A DNA stretch of 64,000 bases, taken from the NCBI RefSeq assembly GCF_000015725.1, contig NC_008825.1, positions 2,480,001-2,544,000 on the forward strand, written 5' to 3'. A program made the position numbers and the translations under genes. This document shows, piece by piece, positions 28,408-36,664 of this stretch (positions within the stretch are counted from its first letter, which is position 1; each line of letters begins with the position of its first letter). The DNA comes from Methylibium petroleiphilum PM1. GTDB taxonomy: Bacteria > Pseudomonadota > Gammaproteobacteria > Burkholderiales > Burkholderiaceae_C. The notes beneath the pieces were generated by a model, which saw only the letters and a program-made list of their open reading frames with translations, had not been told where the DNA came from and did not search any database.

Positions 28408-28528
28408 CCGGCACACACAGCCTTCCGCGCAGAACAAACCGGGCGCGCATGGGCTGCGGTTTGTTGACTGACAGCCTTCCGGCCGATGCCGATGCTGGCG
28501 ACTCGCCAATTCACCGCGAGTCGCTCCC

Positions 28529-29317
28529 ATGGCCAACGAACGCACAGAACCCCTGCAACTGAATCTCGGATCGCTGCGCAGCGCGATGTCGCTGACACTG
28601 CACACACACCACGCTTCGCGCATCTGGCACGGCCGCGCGCCGACCGAAGGACGCGCCGGCATCATCGGACTCAACGGCTTCATCAGTGCGATGAACAAGA
28701 TGAAGCGCGGCGCCGAGCAGGACGACCCGTACTCGGATTGGTGGATGTTGCGGATCGAGGACAAGCTCGCCGACACCAAGACCCGTCTGCAGACCCTGCG
28801 CGAACAGGTGGACCAGGCGTTGGCCGACGTGCCAGCGGCGCTGTCGCTGGGCGAGAACATGAACGTGCAGCCGGTGAAGCTGCCGCTGTTCGTGAACGCC
28901 CAGCTCGGCTTCATGGCGGTGTACCTGCTGGCCGACTACGACGACTTGGCGCGCAAACTCATCCTGGCGCACCACACGGCGCTGATCGACCGCAGCACCT
29001 TGGAGCGCTGGCTCAATGATGGTGCGCACGCGCTGCGCAGCCTGTTCTCGCTGGCCCAGCAGTACCGCTACTCGGGCACGACGCGCGACGACTTCGCGGC
29101 AAAGAACGCGGCGGCGCGAGCGGCGCTGGAGAAGTTCGGCGAGTTGCCGCAGGACGTGCTGGAAGGCACGCGCCGCTCGCGCTTCGCGCCACCGATCGCG
29201 CGGCGGACGACCAAGCCCGGCGCGCCGCCTGCAGCGCCCGCCATCGAGCCCGATGCGCCGGCTCACACGGATGGCGCAGCCGATGGTGCGGCGGGCGATG
29301 AGGGTGCGGGCGCATGA
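28529..29317 (+). CDS. PFL_4669-family ICE protein (TIGR03761)
   Basis: The 262-residue soluble protein belongs to the family of conserved ICE proteins named after Pseudomonas PFL_4669. Visible pieces are a conserved N-terminal half (SLTLHTHHASRIWHGRAPTE), a helical middle (DPYSDWWMLRIEDKLADTKT) and a disordered Pro/Ala-rich tail. Its function is unknown; it always travels with the DUF3158, ssb and topB genes, which suggests a part in DNA processing of the excised element. Its stop overlaps the start of the next gene (ATGA), so the three genes to ssb form one translation unit. Confidence 0.8.
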   Translation: MANERTEPLQLNLGSLRSAMSLTLHTHHASRIWHGRAPTEGRAGIIGLNGFISAMNKMKRGAEQDDPYSDWWMLRIEDKLADTKTRLQTLREQVDQALADVPAALSLGENMNVQPVKLPLFVNAQLGFMAVYLLADYDDLARKLILAHHTALIDRSTLERWLNDGAHALRSLFSLAQQYRYSGTTRDDFAAKNAAARAALEKFGELPQDVLEGTRRSRFAPPIARRTTKPGAPPAAPAIEPDAPAHTDGAADGAAGDEGAGA

Positions 29318-29862
29318 CAGCATCGATCCCCATCAGCCACTCCACGCGCTTCGTGGCGCTGGAACAGGCGGACTTCCAGCGGCTGGAACACGCAGGCTAC
29401 CTAAAAGGCCTTTTACAGCCTTTTAAGGGTAAGGGGAGTCTGGAGACCTGGGCCAGCCAGTGCGCAGCGCTGCGCGACGACGTGATTGGCCTGGCGCAGC
29501 GGCGCGTGCTGCCCCAGGCGCGCGCCTACCCCTTCAGCCTGCTCCACGTGCAACTGGCCCAGCAGGCCACTGGCGCAGGGACGACCTTCCTGCGCTGGCG
29601 CAACCTCGACCGTTCCTCCATGGGCGTGGCGTTGTGGGAGGCCCTGCTGGCCAACCCCGCGACGCCGGCCTCGCTGATCGACGAGCTGTACGCGATCGAA
29701 CTGCAGCGCATCGTGCTGAACATGCAGATCAGCCTGACCCACAGCATCGCTCGCCAAGCCCTGGAATGCGCCAACAAGGCCGCGCAGGCCGAAGCGGCTT
29801 ACCTGCGGCGCGTCCACGGGCATACCGCGTCCGTTCCACCCACCACCAAGGAGTCACCATGA
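29314..29862 (+). CDS. DUF3158 ICE protein (InrR-like position)
   Basis: The 182-residue protein is of DUF3158 type. It starts MTASIPISHSTRFVALEQAD and has two amphipathic helical regions and no membrane segment. In ICEclc the gene directly upstream of ssb is inrR, needed for full integrase expression and known for bistable expression; this gene has that place, so it is a likely homologue, but my assignment is by position and size. It overlaps both neighbours by 4 nt. Confidence 0.7.
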   Translation: MTASIPISHSTRFVALEQADFQRLEHAGYLKGLLQPFKGKGSLETWASQCAALRDDVIGLAQRRVLPQARAYPFSLLHVQLAQQATGAGTTFLRWRNLDRSSMGVALWEALLANPATPASLIDELYAIELQRIVLNMQISLTHSIARQALECANKAAQAEAAYLRRVHGHTASVPPTTKESP

Positions 29863-30242
29863 GCACGCACTTCGTCGGCGAGGGCAACATCGGTTCTGCG
29901 CCGGACTACCGCGAATTTCCGAACGGCAACGACGAGCCACGCCGGCTGCTTCGCCTGAACGTCTACTTCGACAACCCGATCCCGAAGAAGGACGGCGAGT
30001 ACGAAGATCGCGGCGGCTTCTGGGCGCCCGTGGAGCTGTGGCACCGCGACGCCGAGCACTGGAAGACGCTGTACCAGAAAGGCATGCGGGTGCTGGTCGA
30101 GGGCCGCACCGTTCGCGACGAATGGGAGGACGCCGACGAGAACGAGCGCGTCACGTTCAAGGTCGAGGCCCGGCGCGTGGGCATCCTGCCGTACCGCATC
30201 GAGTCGGTGGCGCTCAGCGCCAAGCCCGCCGGCGGGCAGTAA
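29859..30242 (+). CDS. ssb: Single-stranded DNA-binding protein of the ICE
   Basis: The 127-residue protein has an OB-fold pattern (RLLRLNVYFDNPI, FWAPVELWHRDAEHW, RVLVEGRTVRDEW) but lacks the acidic C-terminal tip of housekeeping SSB. It probably coats element single strands during replication or transfer. AAGGAG precedes the ATG at 29859, which overlaps the DUF3158 stop. In ICEclc ssb expression is limited to transfer-competent cells; similar control is likely here. Confidence 0.85.
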   Translation: MSTHFVGEGNIGSAPDYREFPNGNDEPRRLLRLNVYFDNPIPKKDGEYEDRGGFWAPVELWHRDAEHWKTLYQKGMRVLVEGRTVRDEWEDADENERVTFKVEARRVGILPYRIESVALSAKPAGGQ

Positions 30243-30309
30243 TTCGCCCATCGCCGTTCCCCCGAGGGCGGCTGTAGCAACCGTCATACGCCCGCGATGC
30301 ACCAGCGAG

Positions 30310-30326
30310 CTATCCCCAGGGGATAG
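30310..30326. repeat. 17-bp palindrome CTATCCCCAGGGGATAG, copy 3
   Basis: Identical core to the copies at 27331 and 28391. Here the symmetry extends by three more bases on each side (GAG ... CTC). It lies between ssb and topB, about 210 bp before the topB start, in the 294-bp gap 30243-30536, which otherwise shows no gene. Confidence 0.75.
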
Positions 30327-30536
30327 CTCCAAGGTCGTCCTCGGAGTTCCAGCCGCCCTCCCGAAACGACGCTCTTGCTGTGCCAGCTCCTGCGGTCTAT
30401 GCGCACCGCTGCAGCAACGGACCGCCTGCCGATCACAAAGCGGTGTCTGCATCAATCGGCTTCCTTGCTGCCGGCATCTCCTGGCCCCGCCAAGCTGACG
30501 CCCATCCGATGAACCGCACATTTCCGAGGAGGCTTC

Positions 30537-32552
30537 ATGCGCGTGTTCCTGTGCGAGAAGCCGTCCCAGGGCAAGGACATCGCCCGTGTGCTGGGTGCCG
30601 GTCAACGCGGCAACGGCTGCTACAGCGGCGCGGGTGTCGTCGTGACCTGGTGCATCGGTCATTTGGTGGAGGCGGTTCCGCCCGAAGGCTACGGCGAGCA
30701 ATACAAGCGCTGGGCCATCGAACAACTGCCTATTCTTCCTGAGCGTTGGCGTGTCGAGCCCAAGGCGGCGACCGCAGCGCAATTCAAGGTCGTGCAGCAG
30801 CTCGTCGCCAAGGCGGGCGAGCTGGTGATCGCGACTGACGCCGACCGCGAGGGCGAGATGATCGCCCGCGAGATCATCGACCTATGCGGCTACCGCGGGC
30901 CGATTCAGCGCCTGTGGCTGTCGGCGCTCAACGATGCGTCGATCCGCAAAGCGCTGGGTGCGCTCAAGCCGTCCGACGAGACGCTGCCGCTGTATTTCTC
31001 CGCACTCGCCCGATCGCGCGCCGACTGGCTGATTGGGATGAACCTGAGCCGCTTGTTCACACTGCTGGGGCGCCAGGCCGGCTATACCGGCGTGCTGTCG
31101 GTGGGGCGCGTGCAGACGCCGACGCTGAAGTTGGTCGTGGACCGCGATCGCGAGATCGCGCGATTCGTCTGCGTACCGTTCTGGGCCATCGAGGTTGCGC
31201 TTTCGCATGCAGGCCAGTCCTTCGTCGCAAGCTGGACGCCGCCGCAAGGCAGCGCCGACGACGCCGACCGCTGCTTGCAGCAGCCGGTGGCGCAGCAGGC
31301 AGCGGAATTCCTGCGCGCGGCCGGCACCGCCCAGGTGCTGTCGGTGGAGACCGAGCGCGTGCGCGAAGGGCCGCCGCTGCCGTTCGACCTGGGCACGCTG
31401 CAGGAGGTGTGCTCCAAGCAGTTGGGCCTCGACGTGCAGGAGACGCTGGACATTGCCCAGGCGCTGTACGAGACGCACAAGGCGACAACGTATCCGCGCT
31501 CGGATTCGGGCTACCTGCCCGAGAGCATGCTGGCCGAGGTGCCGACGGTACTCAACAGCCTGGTCAAGACCGACCCCAGCTTGCGGCCGCTGATCGAGCG
31601 CCTGGATCGCCAACAGCGTTCGCGTGCATGGAACGACGGCAAGGTGTCGGCTCACCACGGCATCATCCCGACGCTGGAGCCCGCCAACCTGTCGGCCATG
31701 AACGAGAAGGAACTGGCCGTCTACCGGCTGATCCGCGCTCATTACCTCGCGCAGTTCCTCCCACACCATGAGTTCGACCGGACGGTGGCGCAGTTCTCGT
31801 GCGGCAGTCAGTCGCTGGCGGCCGTGGGCAAGCAGATCGCCGTCATCGGCTGGCGTGAGGTGCTGGCGACGCCGGGGCCGGACGATGCCGATGGCGAGGA
31901 TGCGCAGCGCAGCCAGGTGCTGCCCGCCCTGCATGCGGGCCTGTCCTGCCCGGTCGGAAAGGTGGATCTCAAGGCGCTGAAGACGCTGCCGCCCAAACCC
32001 TACACGCAGGGCGAGCTGATCAAGGCCATGAAGACCGTCGCCAAGCTCGTGACCGACCCGCGCCTGAAGCAGAAGCTGCGAGATACCACCGGCATCGGCA
32101 CCGAGGCGACACGCGCCAACATCATCAACGGTCTGATCGGTCGCGGCTACCTGGTCAAGAAAGGCCGCGCCGTCCGCGCTTCCGACGCGGCATTCACGCT
32201 CATCGACGCGGTGCCCTCAGCCATCGCCGACCCCGGCACCACGGCGGTGTGGGAGCAGGCGCTCGACATGATCGAGGCCGGCCAGATGACGCTGGACACC
32301 TTCATCGAGAAGCAGTCCGTGTGGGTCGGCCAGCTCGTGCAGCAGTACCGCGGCGCAACGCTCTCGCTCAAGCTGCCGCCGGCGCCGGCCTGCCCGCAGT
32401 GCGCCGCACCGATGCAGCAGCGCACGGGCAAGAGCGGCGCGTTCTGGTCCTGCTCGCGCTACCCGGACTGCAAGGGCACGTTGCCGATCGAGTCCCCGAC
32501 GGGCCGGCGCAGCGCACCGCGCAAGCGGCGCGCTGCCTCCAAGGCGTCCTGA
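30537..32552 (+). CDS. topB: DNA topoisomerase III of the ICE
   Basis: The 671-residue type IA topoisomerase begins with a Toprim domain (FLCEKPSQGKDIARVLGA; acidic triad region ATDADREGEM), has the active-site Tyr in TTYPRSDSGYLPES, and ends with a zinc-ribbon (CPQCAAPMQQRTGKSGAFWS, then CSRYPDC). It decatenates or relaxes element DNA during replication and transfer. GAGGAGG precedes the ATG. It is longer at its C-terminus than E. coli TopB because of the zinc-ribbon, as usual for ICE-encoded forms. Confidence 0.94.
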   Translation: MRVFLCEKPSQGKDIARVLGAGQRGNGCYSGAGVVVTWCIGHLVEAVPPEGYGEQYKRWAIEQLPILPERWRVEPKAATAAQFKVVQQLVAKAGELVIATDADREGEMIAREIIDLCGYRGPIQRLWLSALNDASIRKALGALKPSDETLPLYFSALARSRADWLIGMNLSRLFTLLGRQAGYTGVLSVGRVQTPTLKLVVDRDREIARFVCVPFWAIEVALSHAGQSFVASWTPPQGSADDADRCLQQPVAQQAAEFLRAAGTAQVLSVETERVREGPPLPFDLGTLQEVCSKQLGLDVQETLDIAQALYETHKATTYPRSDSGYLPESMLAEVPTVLNSLVKTDPSLRPLIERLDRQQRSRAWNDGKVSAHHGIIPTLEPANLSAMNEKELAVYRLIRAHYLAQFLPHHEFDRTVAQFSCGSQSLAAVGKQIAVIGWREVLATPGPDDADGEDAQRSQVLPALHAGLSCPVGKVDLKALKTLPPKPYTQGELIKAMKTVAKLVTDPRLKQKLRDTTGIGTEATRANIINGLIGRGYLVKKGRAVRASDAAFTLIDAVPSAIADPGTTAVWEQALDMIEAGQMTLDTFIEKQSVWVGQLVQQYRGATLSLKLPPAPACPQCAAPMQQRTGKSGAFWSCSRYPDCKGTLPIESPTGRRSAPRKRRAASKAS

Positions 32553-33071
32553 TCCTCGCTTCCCCCTGCCGCGCCGGCCACTTCACTGGCGGCGAGGCAA
32601 ACGTCCCGCACCGCGCGGGACTCCAAAGCGCGCGTCTCCTTCTGCAACGGTGTGCGCGCCCCGTCTGCCCGCCATCGGGCGACGGGGCGAGAAGGTCATT
32701 GCTCCACGAATCGCTCCCGCCGCCATTCCCTTGATCGGTGTGCGTTGCCTCGGTCACGAGGGGCTTCCTGACGCCTTGCCGCCGCGCGAGCCGTGAGGAG
32801 GCCCCTTGGGCCGAGGGTATTCCGTGCCGGTGCCCGCCGGCGAAACATCGGGCTCCCTTTGTGTGTGGATGCACGCCAGAGGTTTCCGGCCCCAGCCACG
32901 AAACGGGCCGGGTGCGATTGCTGACGCAGCGAACGGCTTTGACGACGGCCTGCGCTGACGCAGCCCACAGGTGGTTTTCCTTCCTCTCCAGCCGAAGGCC
33001 CGCGTGGCCTTCGGCGATTAGTCATTTCACTGATGCACCTCTGTGTCCCGGGATGTCCTTGCGAGGGCACA
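32553..33071. other. 519-bp non-coding stretch after topB, left junction of the arsenic block
   Basis: I see no credible gene. A GTCCCGC/GCGGGAC hairpin lies at 32603-32621 without a T-run. The 11-mer GCTGACGCAGC occurs twice in direct orientation (32920-32930, 32954-32964). The stop of the ArsC-ArsN fusion is at the right border, so the cargo junction is somewhere here. Confidence 0.4.
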
Positions 33072-33902
33072 TCACAGTGACATTCGACGTCCAAGCAGCA
33101 CGGCGCTCGAAGGACAAAGGCTTGCGGCCTGCCGTGTGGCAAGGATGGCCGCCGGTGCGGCGCTGCGCTCGATTGGCTTGAAGCCCGCGCGCTCGAAGAA
33201 CGGCGCCGCCGTCGTGGTCAGTAGCCAGGCGTCGCGCCCGCCCTCGTCGAAGGCACGGCGCAGCAGCAGTGCGAACATTCCGCCGCCGATGCCGCGATGG
33301 CGTGCGTGTGGCAGCACCACCAGGGAGCGCACGAGCACGTCTCGGCCCAGGCGCTCGAAGCCGCCGTAGCCCACGCGCTCGCCGGACACCGTGGCATAGG
33401 CGAAGAAGCTGCGCCCTGGTTCGGCCAGGTCGTCCGTGGGAAGCACGGCCTCTTGCAAAGCCAGGGCGAGGTCCGGGTCGCTGCCGGCGATCGGCGTATC
33501 CACCAGCAGCGGCGTGCCATCCTCCTTGCGGTTCTCGCCCGCCGGTCGTTGCGGCAGCAGGTCGATCACCGTGTCCGAGGGGCGGCACAGGCGCACGCCC
33601 GAGCGCGACACCACGATGGGCCGATTGATGAGGATCGGGTACGCCAGCATCTGATCGATCAACTGGTCGTCGCTCCAATGCGCGGCATCCAGGCCCAGTT
33701 CCTTGTAGGGCGTGCCCTTGATGCGCAACACATCCCGCACGCCCATGCCCATCCGCGCGATCAGCGCCTTCAAGGTCTCGCGGTCGGGCGGCGTTTTCAG
33801 GTACTCGATGACCGTGGGCTCGATGCCGCTGGCGCGGATCAGCGCCAGCGTGTTGCGCGACGTGCCGCAGTCCGGGTTGTGGTAGATCGTGACGGTACTC
33901 AT
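33072..33902 (-). CDS. arsC: ArsC-ArsN fusion: glutaredoxin-type arsenate reductase with GNAT acetyltransferase
   Basis: The 276-residue protein joins two resistance domains. Residues 1-140 are a glutaredoxin-dependent arsenate reductase (TIYHNPDCGTSRNTLALIRA with the catalytic Cys, then RPIVVSRSGVRLCRPSDTVI). Residues about 150-260 are a GNAT acetyltransferase of ArsN type (RSLVVLPHARHRGIGGGMFA acetyl-CoA loop, FFERAGFKPIERS). ArsC reduces arsenate to arsenite; ArsN proteins acetylate glutamate-analogue arsenicals such as arsinothricin. The start at 33902 overlaps the acr3 stop by 4 nt. It is the last gene of the arsR operon. The C-terminal 12 residues or so look replaced by element sequence near the junction. 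Confidence 0.85.
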   Translation of the reverse strand: MSTVTIYHNPDCGTSRNTLALIRASGIEPTVIEYLKTPPDRETLKALIARMGMGVRDVLRIKGTPYKELGLDAAHWSDDQLIDQMLAYPILINRPIVVSRSGVRLCRPSDTVIDLLPQRPAGENRKEDGTPLLVDTPIAGSDPDLALALQEAVLPTDDLAEPGRSFFAYATVSGERVGYGGFERLGRDVLVRSLVVLPHARHRGIGGGMFALLLRRAFDEGGRDAWLLTTTAAPFFERAGFKPIERSAAPAAILATRQAASLCPSSAVLLGRRMSL

Positions 33903-34990
33903 GCCGGATGCCTCGCTGCGTTGCGCGGGGCCTGTTCGTACCAGGCGCGGGAACGGTTGACCACGCGCACCACCAGCAGCATCACCGGCACTTCGATCAG
34001 CACGCCGACCACGGTGGCGAGGGCCGCGCCGGAATGGAAGCCGAACAGGCTGATGGCCGCTGCCACTGCCAGCTCGAAAAAGTTGCTGGCACCGATCAAC
34101 GCCGAGGGACACGCGATGTTGTGCTTCTCGCCGACCCTGCGGTTGAGCCAGTAGGCGAGGCCGGAATTGAAGAACACCTGGATCAGAATGGGCACGGCGA
34201 GCATGGCGATCACCAGCGGCTGTCGCAGGATGGCCTGGCCCTGGAAGGCGAATAGCAACACCAGCGTCAGCAGCAGCGCTGCGATTGAGAGCGGGCCGAG
34301 GCGCTCCAGCGCGCGGTCGAACGCGGCCTGTCCACGACGCAGCAGCGAGCGGCGCCACACCTGCGCGAGGACGACGGGGATGATGATGTAGAGCACCACT
34401 GAGGTCAGCAGCGTGTCCCACGGCACGGTGATCGCCGACAGGCCCAGCAGCAGCCCGACGATGGGCGCGAAGGCGAACACCATGATGGTGTCGTTCAGCG
34501 CCACCTGCGACAGAGTGAATACCGGGTCGCCGCCGGTCAGTCGGCTCCACACGAACACCATCGCTGTGCACGGCGCGGCGGCCAGCAGGATCAGGCCGGC
34601 GACGTAGCTGTCGAGCTGGTCGGCCGGCAGCCAGTCGGCGAAGACGTGGCGGATGAACAGCCAGGCCAGCAGTGCCATCGAGAACGGCTTGACCGCCCAG
34701 TTGACGAACAGCGTCACGCCGATGCCACGCCAGTGCTGGCGAACCTGGCCGAGCGCGCCGAAATCCACCTTGAGCAGCATCGGGATCACCATGACCCATA
34801 TGAGCAGGCCGACCGGCAGGTTGACCTGGGCCACTTCCATGCGGCCGACGGCCTGGAACGCGCCAGGCGCGAGCTGGCCCAGGGCGATGCCGGCGACGAT
34901 GCACAGCAGCACCCACACCGTCAGGTAGCGCTCGAAGATGCTCATCGAGAACGATGGCGTGGCGGCGACGGCTTCTGTCTGTACGGTCAT
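33899..34990 (-). CDS. acr3: ACR3-type arsenite efflux permease
   Basis: The 363-residue membrane protein has ten hydrophobic segments and ACR3 hallmarks: LAAAPCTAMVFVWSRLTGGD with the conserved Cys that binds As(III), and PSALIGASNFFELAVAAAIS with the conserved Glu. It expels arsenite from the cytoplasm driven by the proton motive force. It lies 9 nt after the thioredoxin-type arsC and overlaps the ArsC-ArsN fusion gene. Confidence 0.93.
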   Translation of the reverse strand: MTVQTEAVAATPSFSMSIFERYLTVWVLLCIVAGIALGQLAPGAFQAVGRMEVAQVNLPVGLLIWVMVIPMLLKVDFGALGQVRQHWRGIGVTLFVNWAVKPFSMALLAWLFIRHVFADWLPADQLDSYVAGLILLAAAPCTAMVFVWSRLTGGDPVFTLSQVALNDTIMVFAFAPIVGLLLGLSAITVPWDTLLTSVVLYIIIPVVLAQVWRRSLLRRGQAAFDRALERLGPLSIAALLLTLVLLFAFQGQAILRQPLVIAMLAVPILIQVFFNSGLAYWLNRRVGEKHNIACPSALIGASNFFELAVAAAISLFGFHSGAALATVVGVLIEVPVMLLVVRVVNRSRAWYEQAPRNAARHPA

Positions 34991-34999
34991 CGTGCTACC

Positions 35000-35497
35000 T
35001 CACTGCTTGCCGATGACGCGCAGCTCATGCTGCAGCGACATGGCATCGAGCCGTTGGAGCGGCAGCGACAGGAACAGCTCGATGCGACGCTTGAGCGTCA
35101 ACGCGGCGTCCATGAACGCCTTGCGCTGCTGTTCCTCGCTGCCTTCGACGGCGGCCGGATCGGGCACGCCCCAATGGGCCGACACCGGCTTGCCCGGCCA
35201 TACGGGACACACCTCGCCAGCGGCGTTGTCGCAGACGGTGAAGATGAAATCGAACACCGGCGCACCGGGCGCCACGAATTCGTCCCAGCTCTTGCTGCGG
35301 TAGCCGGTCGTTGGCAGGCGCAGGCGCTCCAGCGTGGCGAGCGCCAGCGGATGCACCTCGCCCTTGGGATGGCTGCCCGCGGAGTAGGCGCGGAAGCGCC
35401 CTTGGCCCAGCGAATTCAGGATGCCCTCGGCGAGGATCGACCGGGCCGAATTGCCCGTGCAGATGAACAGCGCGTTGTAGGTGGTTTCAGTCGTCAT
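35000..35497 (-). CDS. arsC: Thioredoxin-type arsenate reductase (low-molecular-weight phosphatase family)
   Basis: The 165-residue protein opens with the phosphatase-like P-loop FICTGNSARSILAEG containing the nucleophilic Cys, and has two further cysteines at FTVCDNAAGEVCPVWPG suited for the relay to thioredoxin. It reduces arsenate to arsenite for Acr3. The operon therefore carries two unrelated arsenate reductases, this one and the glutaredoxin-type domain in the fusion protein at 33072. Confidence 0.93.
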   Translation of the reverse strand: MTTETTYNALFICTGNSARSILAEGILNSLGQGRFRAYSAGSHPKGEVHPLALATLERLRLPTTGYRSKSWDEFVAPGAPVFDFIFTVCDNAAGEVCPVWPGKPVSAHWGVPDPAAVEGSEEQQRKAFMDAALTLKRRIELFLSLPLQRLDAMSLQHELRVIGKQ

Positions 35498-35509
35498 CGA
35501 TGCCTCGCG

Positions 35510-35974
35510 TCAGCAGCAAGAAGCAGCCCGTTTCGCGGCGGCGCGACTGTCACTCGGCGCGCAGCAAGCTGGAGCTGTGCTCGGCGCGGGCTGCGGCGCT
35601 TCGTTGAACACGGGGATGTTGCCCAGCGTGTGGAAATGCTCCCAGGCCACGCCCTGCGGGTCGGTGACCCAGTGCTTCTCACTGCGTGCATAGCAGCAGG
35701 TCGTGGTGCCTTCGTCGAGCAGCGCCATGTCGGCAGCCTGCGCGCGGGCCTTCAAGGCGGTGAGTTCGTCGGCGTCATCGGTCTGGATGCCCAGGTGGTC
35801 GATGCCCGGCTTGCTGCCGCGCGTGGAGATGGCGAAGTTGACCGGCGGGTCTTCGAGCATCCACTTCGCGTAGTCGGCCTCGATGCGAGCCGGCTGCGCG
35901 GCGAACAGTTGGGAATAGAAGCCGATGCTGCGATTCAGGTCATCGACGTGCAGGTGGACGTGGAAGCGTTTCAT
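35510..35974 (-). CDS. arsI: ArsI/CadI-family VOC metalloenzyme
   Basis: The 154-residue glyoxalase/VOC-fold protein begins MKRFHVHLHVDDLNRSIGFY, with metal-ligand His residues, GIDHLGIQTDD, and a vicinal Cys pair in EGTTTCCYARSEKHWV that fits trivalent arsenical binding. A Cys-rich tail (APACCAPSDS, ending SCC) follows. ArsI proteins are C-As lyases that demethylate methylarsenite; CadI is a close relative induced by cadmium. It sits second in the operon after arsR. Confidence 0.88.
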   Translation of the reverse strand: MKRFHVHLHVDDLNRSIGFYSQLFAAQPARIEADYAKWMLEDPPVNFAISTRGSKPGIDHLGIQTDDADELTALKARAQAADMALLDEGTTTCCYARSEKHWVTDPQGVAWEHFHTLGNIPVFNEAPQPAPSTAPACCAPSDSRAAAKRAASCC

Positions 35975-35985
35975 GGAGGTTCCTT

Positions 35986-36315
35986 TCAGCAGGAGGCGCA
36001 GGCACGGGTGGATTCATTGGCCTCGCACACGCCACCTTGGCAGCAGTGCTCGGTCAGGTAGCCGAGCAGCCCGTTCATGTGGGCGAAGTCGGCGCGGTAG
36101 ATCAGGTTGCGGCCCTGTTGCTCGATGGTGACGAGGCCGGCATGGGCCAGCTCCTTCAGATGGAAGGACAGGGTGTTGCGGGCCACGTCGAGCTGGTCGG
36201 CCAGGACGCTGGGCGTGAGCCCTTCGGGGCCGGCGACGACCAGGGCGCGGAACACGCGCAGCCGCTGGGTGTGGGCCAGGGCGCTCAGGGCGGAAACGGC
36301 TTGGGTCTCGTTCAT
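35986..36315 (-). CDS. arsR: ArsR-family arsenic-responsive repressor
   Basis: The 109-residue winged-helix repressor shows the ArsR fold (ALAHTQRLRVFRALVVAGPE, LDVARNTLSFHLKELAHAGL, wing VTIEQQGRNLIYRA). Metal-binding cysteines are C-terminal (HCCQGGVCE, ending CASC), not the classical ELCVCDL in helix 3, so it belongs to the type whose As(III) site evolved in the C-terminal part. It heads the ars operon. The promoter and operator lie immediately before its ATG, so its mRNA may be almost leaderless. Confidence 0.92.
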   Translation of the reverse strand: MNETQAVSALSALAHTQRLRVFRALVVAGPEGLTPSVLADQLDVARNTLSFHLKELAHAGLVTIEQQGRNLIYRADFAHMNGLLGYLTEHCCQGGVCEANESTRACASC

Positions 36316-36317
36316 AG

Positions 36318-36352
36318 TTCAATAATACAACATCGATTGAATAATTGTGCAA
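36318..36352 (-). promoter_or_regulatory. ars operon promoter with ArsR operator
   Basis: On the minus strand TTGCAC (36352-36347) and TGTATT (36329-36324) are 17 nt apart. The inverted repeat TTCAAT-N12-ATTGAA (36318-36341) covers the -10 region, a suitable ArsR site. The -10 box is only about 8 nt from the arsR ATG at 36315, so the transcript would start at or next to the start codon. Confidence 0.7.
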
Positions 36353-36462
36353 GCACATCGCAATAGAGGACCGGGCGCGCCCGACCCCAATCGGGGACGC
36401 CACTGCGCCCGATTGCTGCGTGACGCGGCTATCTGATAGTCCGAAGCTCACCCTCATGCGTT

Positions 36463-36584
36463 GCTGACCGTCGTCAGCGGCATGCCCTGGCAGTCTCGGT
36501 CTTCAAGACTGCAACGCGGTTCGCCGCGTTGACCGATCCAGTCCGCTTCGCATCGCCCACCGCGGACGCTCGCCGGCCTGGCGA
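36463..36584 (+). ncRNA. Structured RNA element, copy A (candidate radC-type motif)
   Basis: Five consecutive helices can be drawn: GCTGAC/GTCAGC (36463-36478), GCAGTC/GACTGC (36490-36512), AACGCGG-TTCG-CCGCGTT (36513-36530), GTCCGC/GCGGAC (36541-36567) and TCGCC/GGCGA (36570-36584). The same architecture recurs at 50303-50428 with compensatory changes. It lies upstream of the small ICE genes starting at 36665. The radC RNA motif, known from leaders of genes on ICEs, is the first family to compare; I could not run the comparison. The rest of the 36316-36664 gap shows no gene. Confidence 0.65.
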
Positions 36585-36609
36585 CGATGCACTTTTCTCA
36601 ACCACCCGA

Positions 36610-36644
36610 GGGGAACCCCATCCCCTGTGGGATGCGTGCTCCCC
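36610..36644 (+). repeat. Nested leader hairpin before the gene at 36665
   Basis: An inner stem CATCCC-CTGT-GGGATG (36619-36634) is enclosed by GGGG (36610-36613) and CCCC (36641-36644). AAGGAG and the start codon follow about 10-20 nt later. Similar nested GC hairpins precede most genes of this backbone block. Confidence 0.5.
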
Positions 36645-36664
36645 GACCCACCAAGGAGCACGGC

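Noticed and set aside
36014-36457. Longer ArsR-overlapping minus-strand frame
   Set aside because: The arsR frame starting at 36315 has the winged-helix sequence and promoter; this frame is an Arg/Pro-rich shadow.
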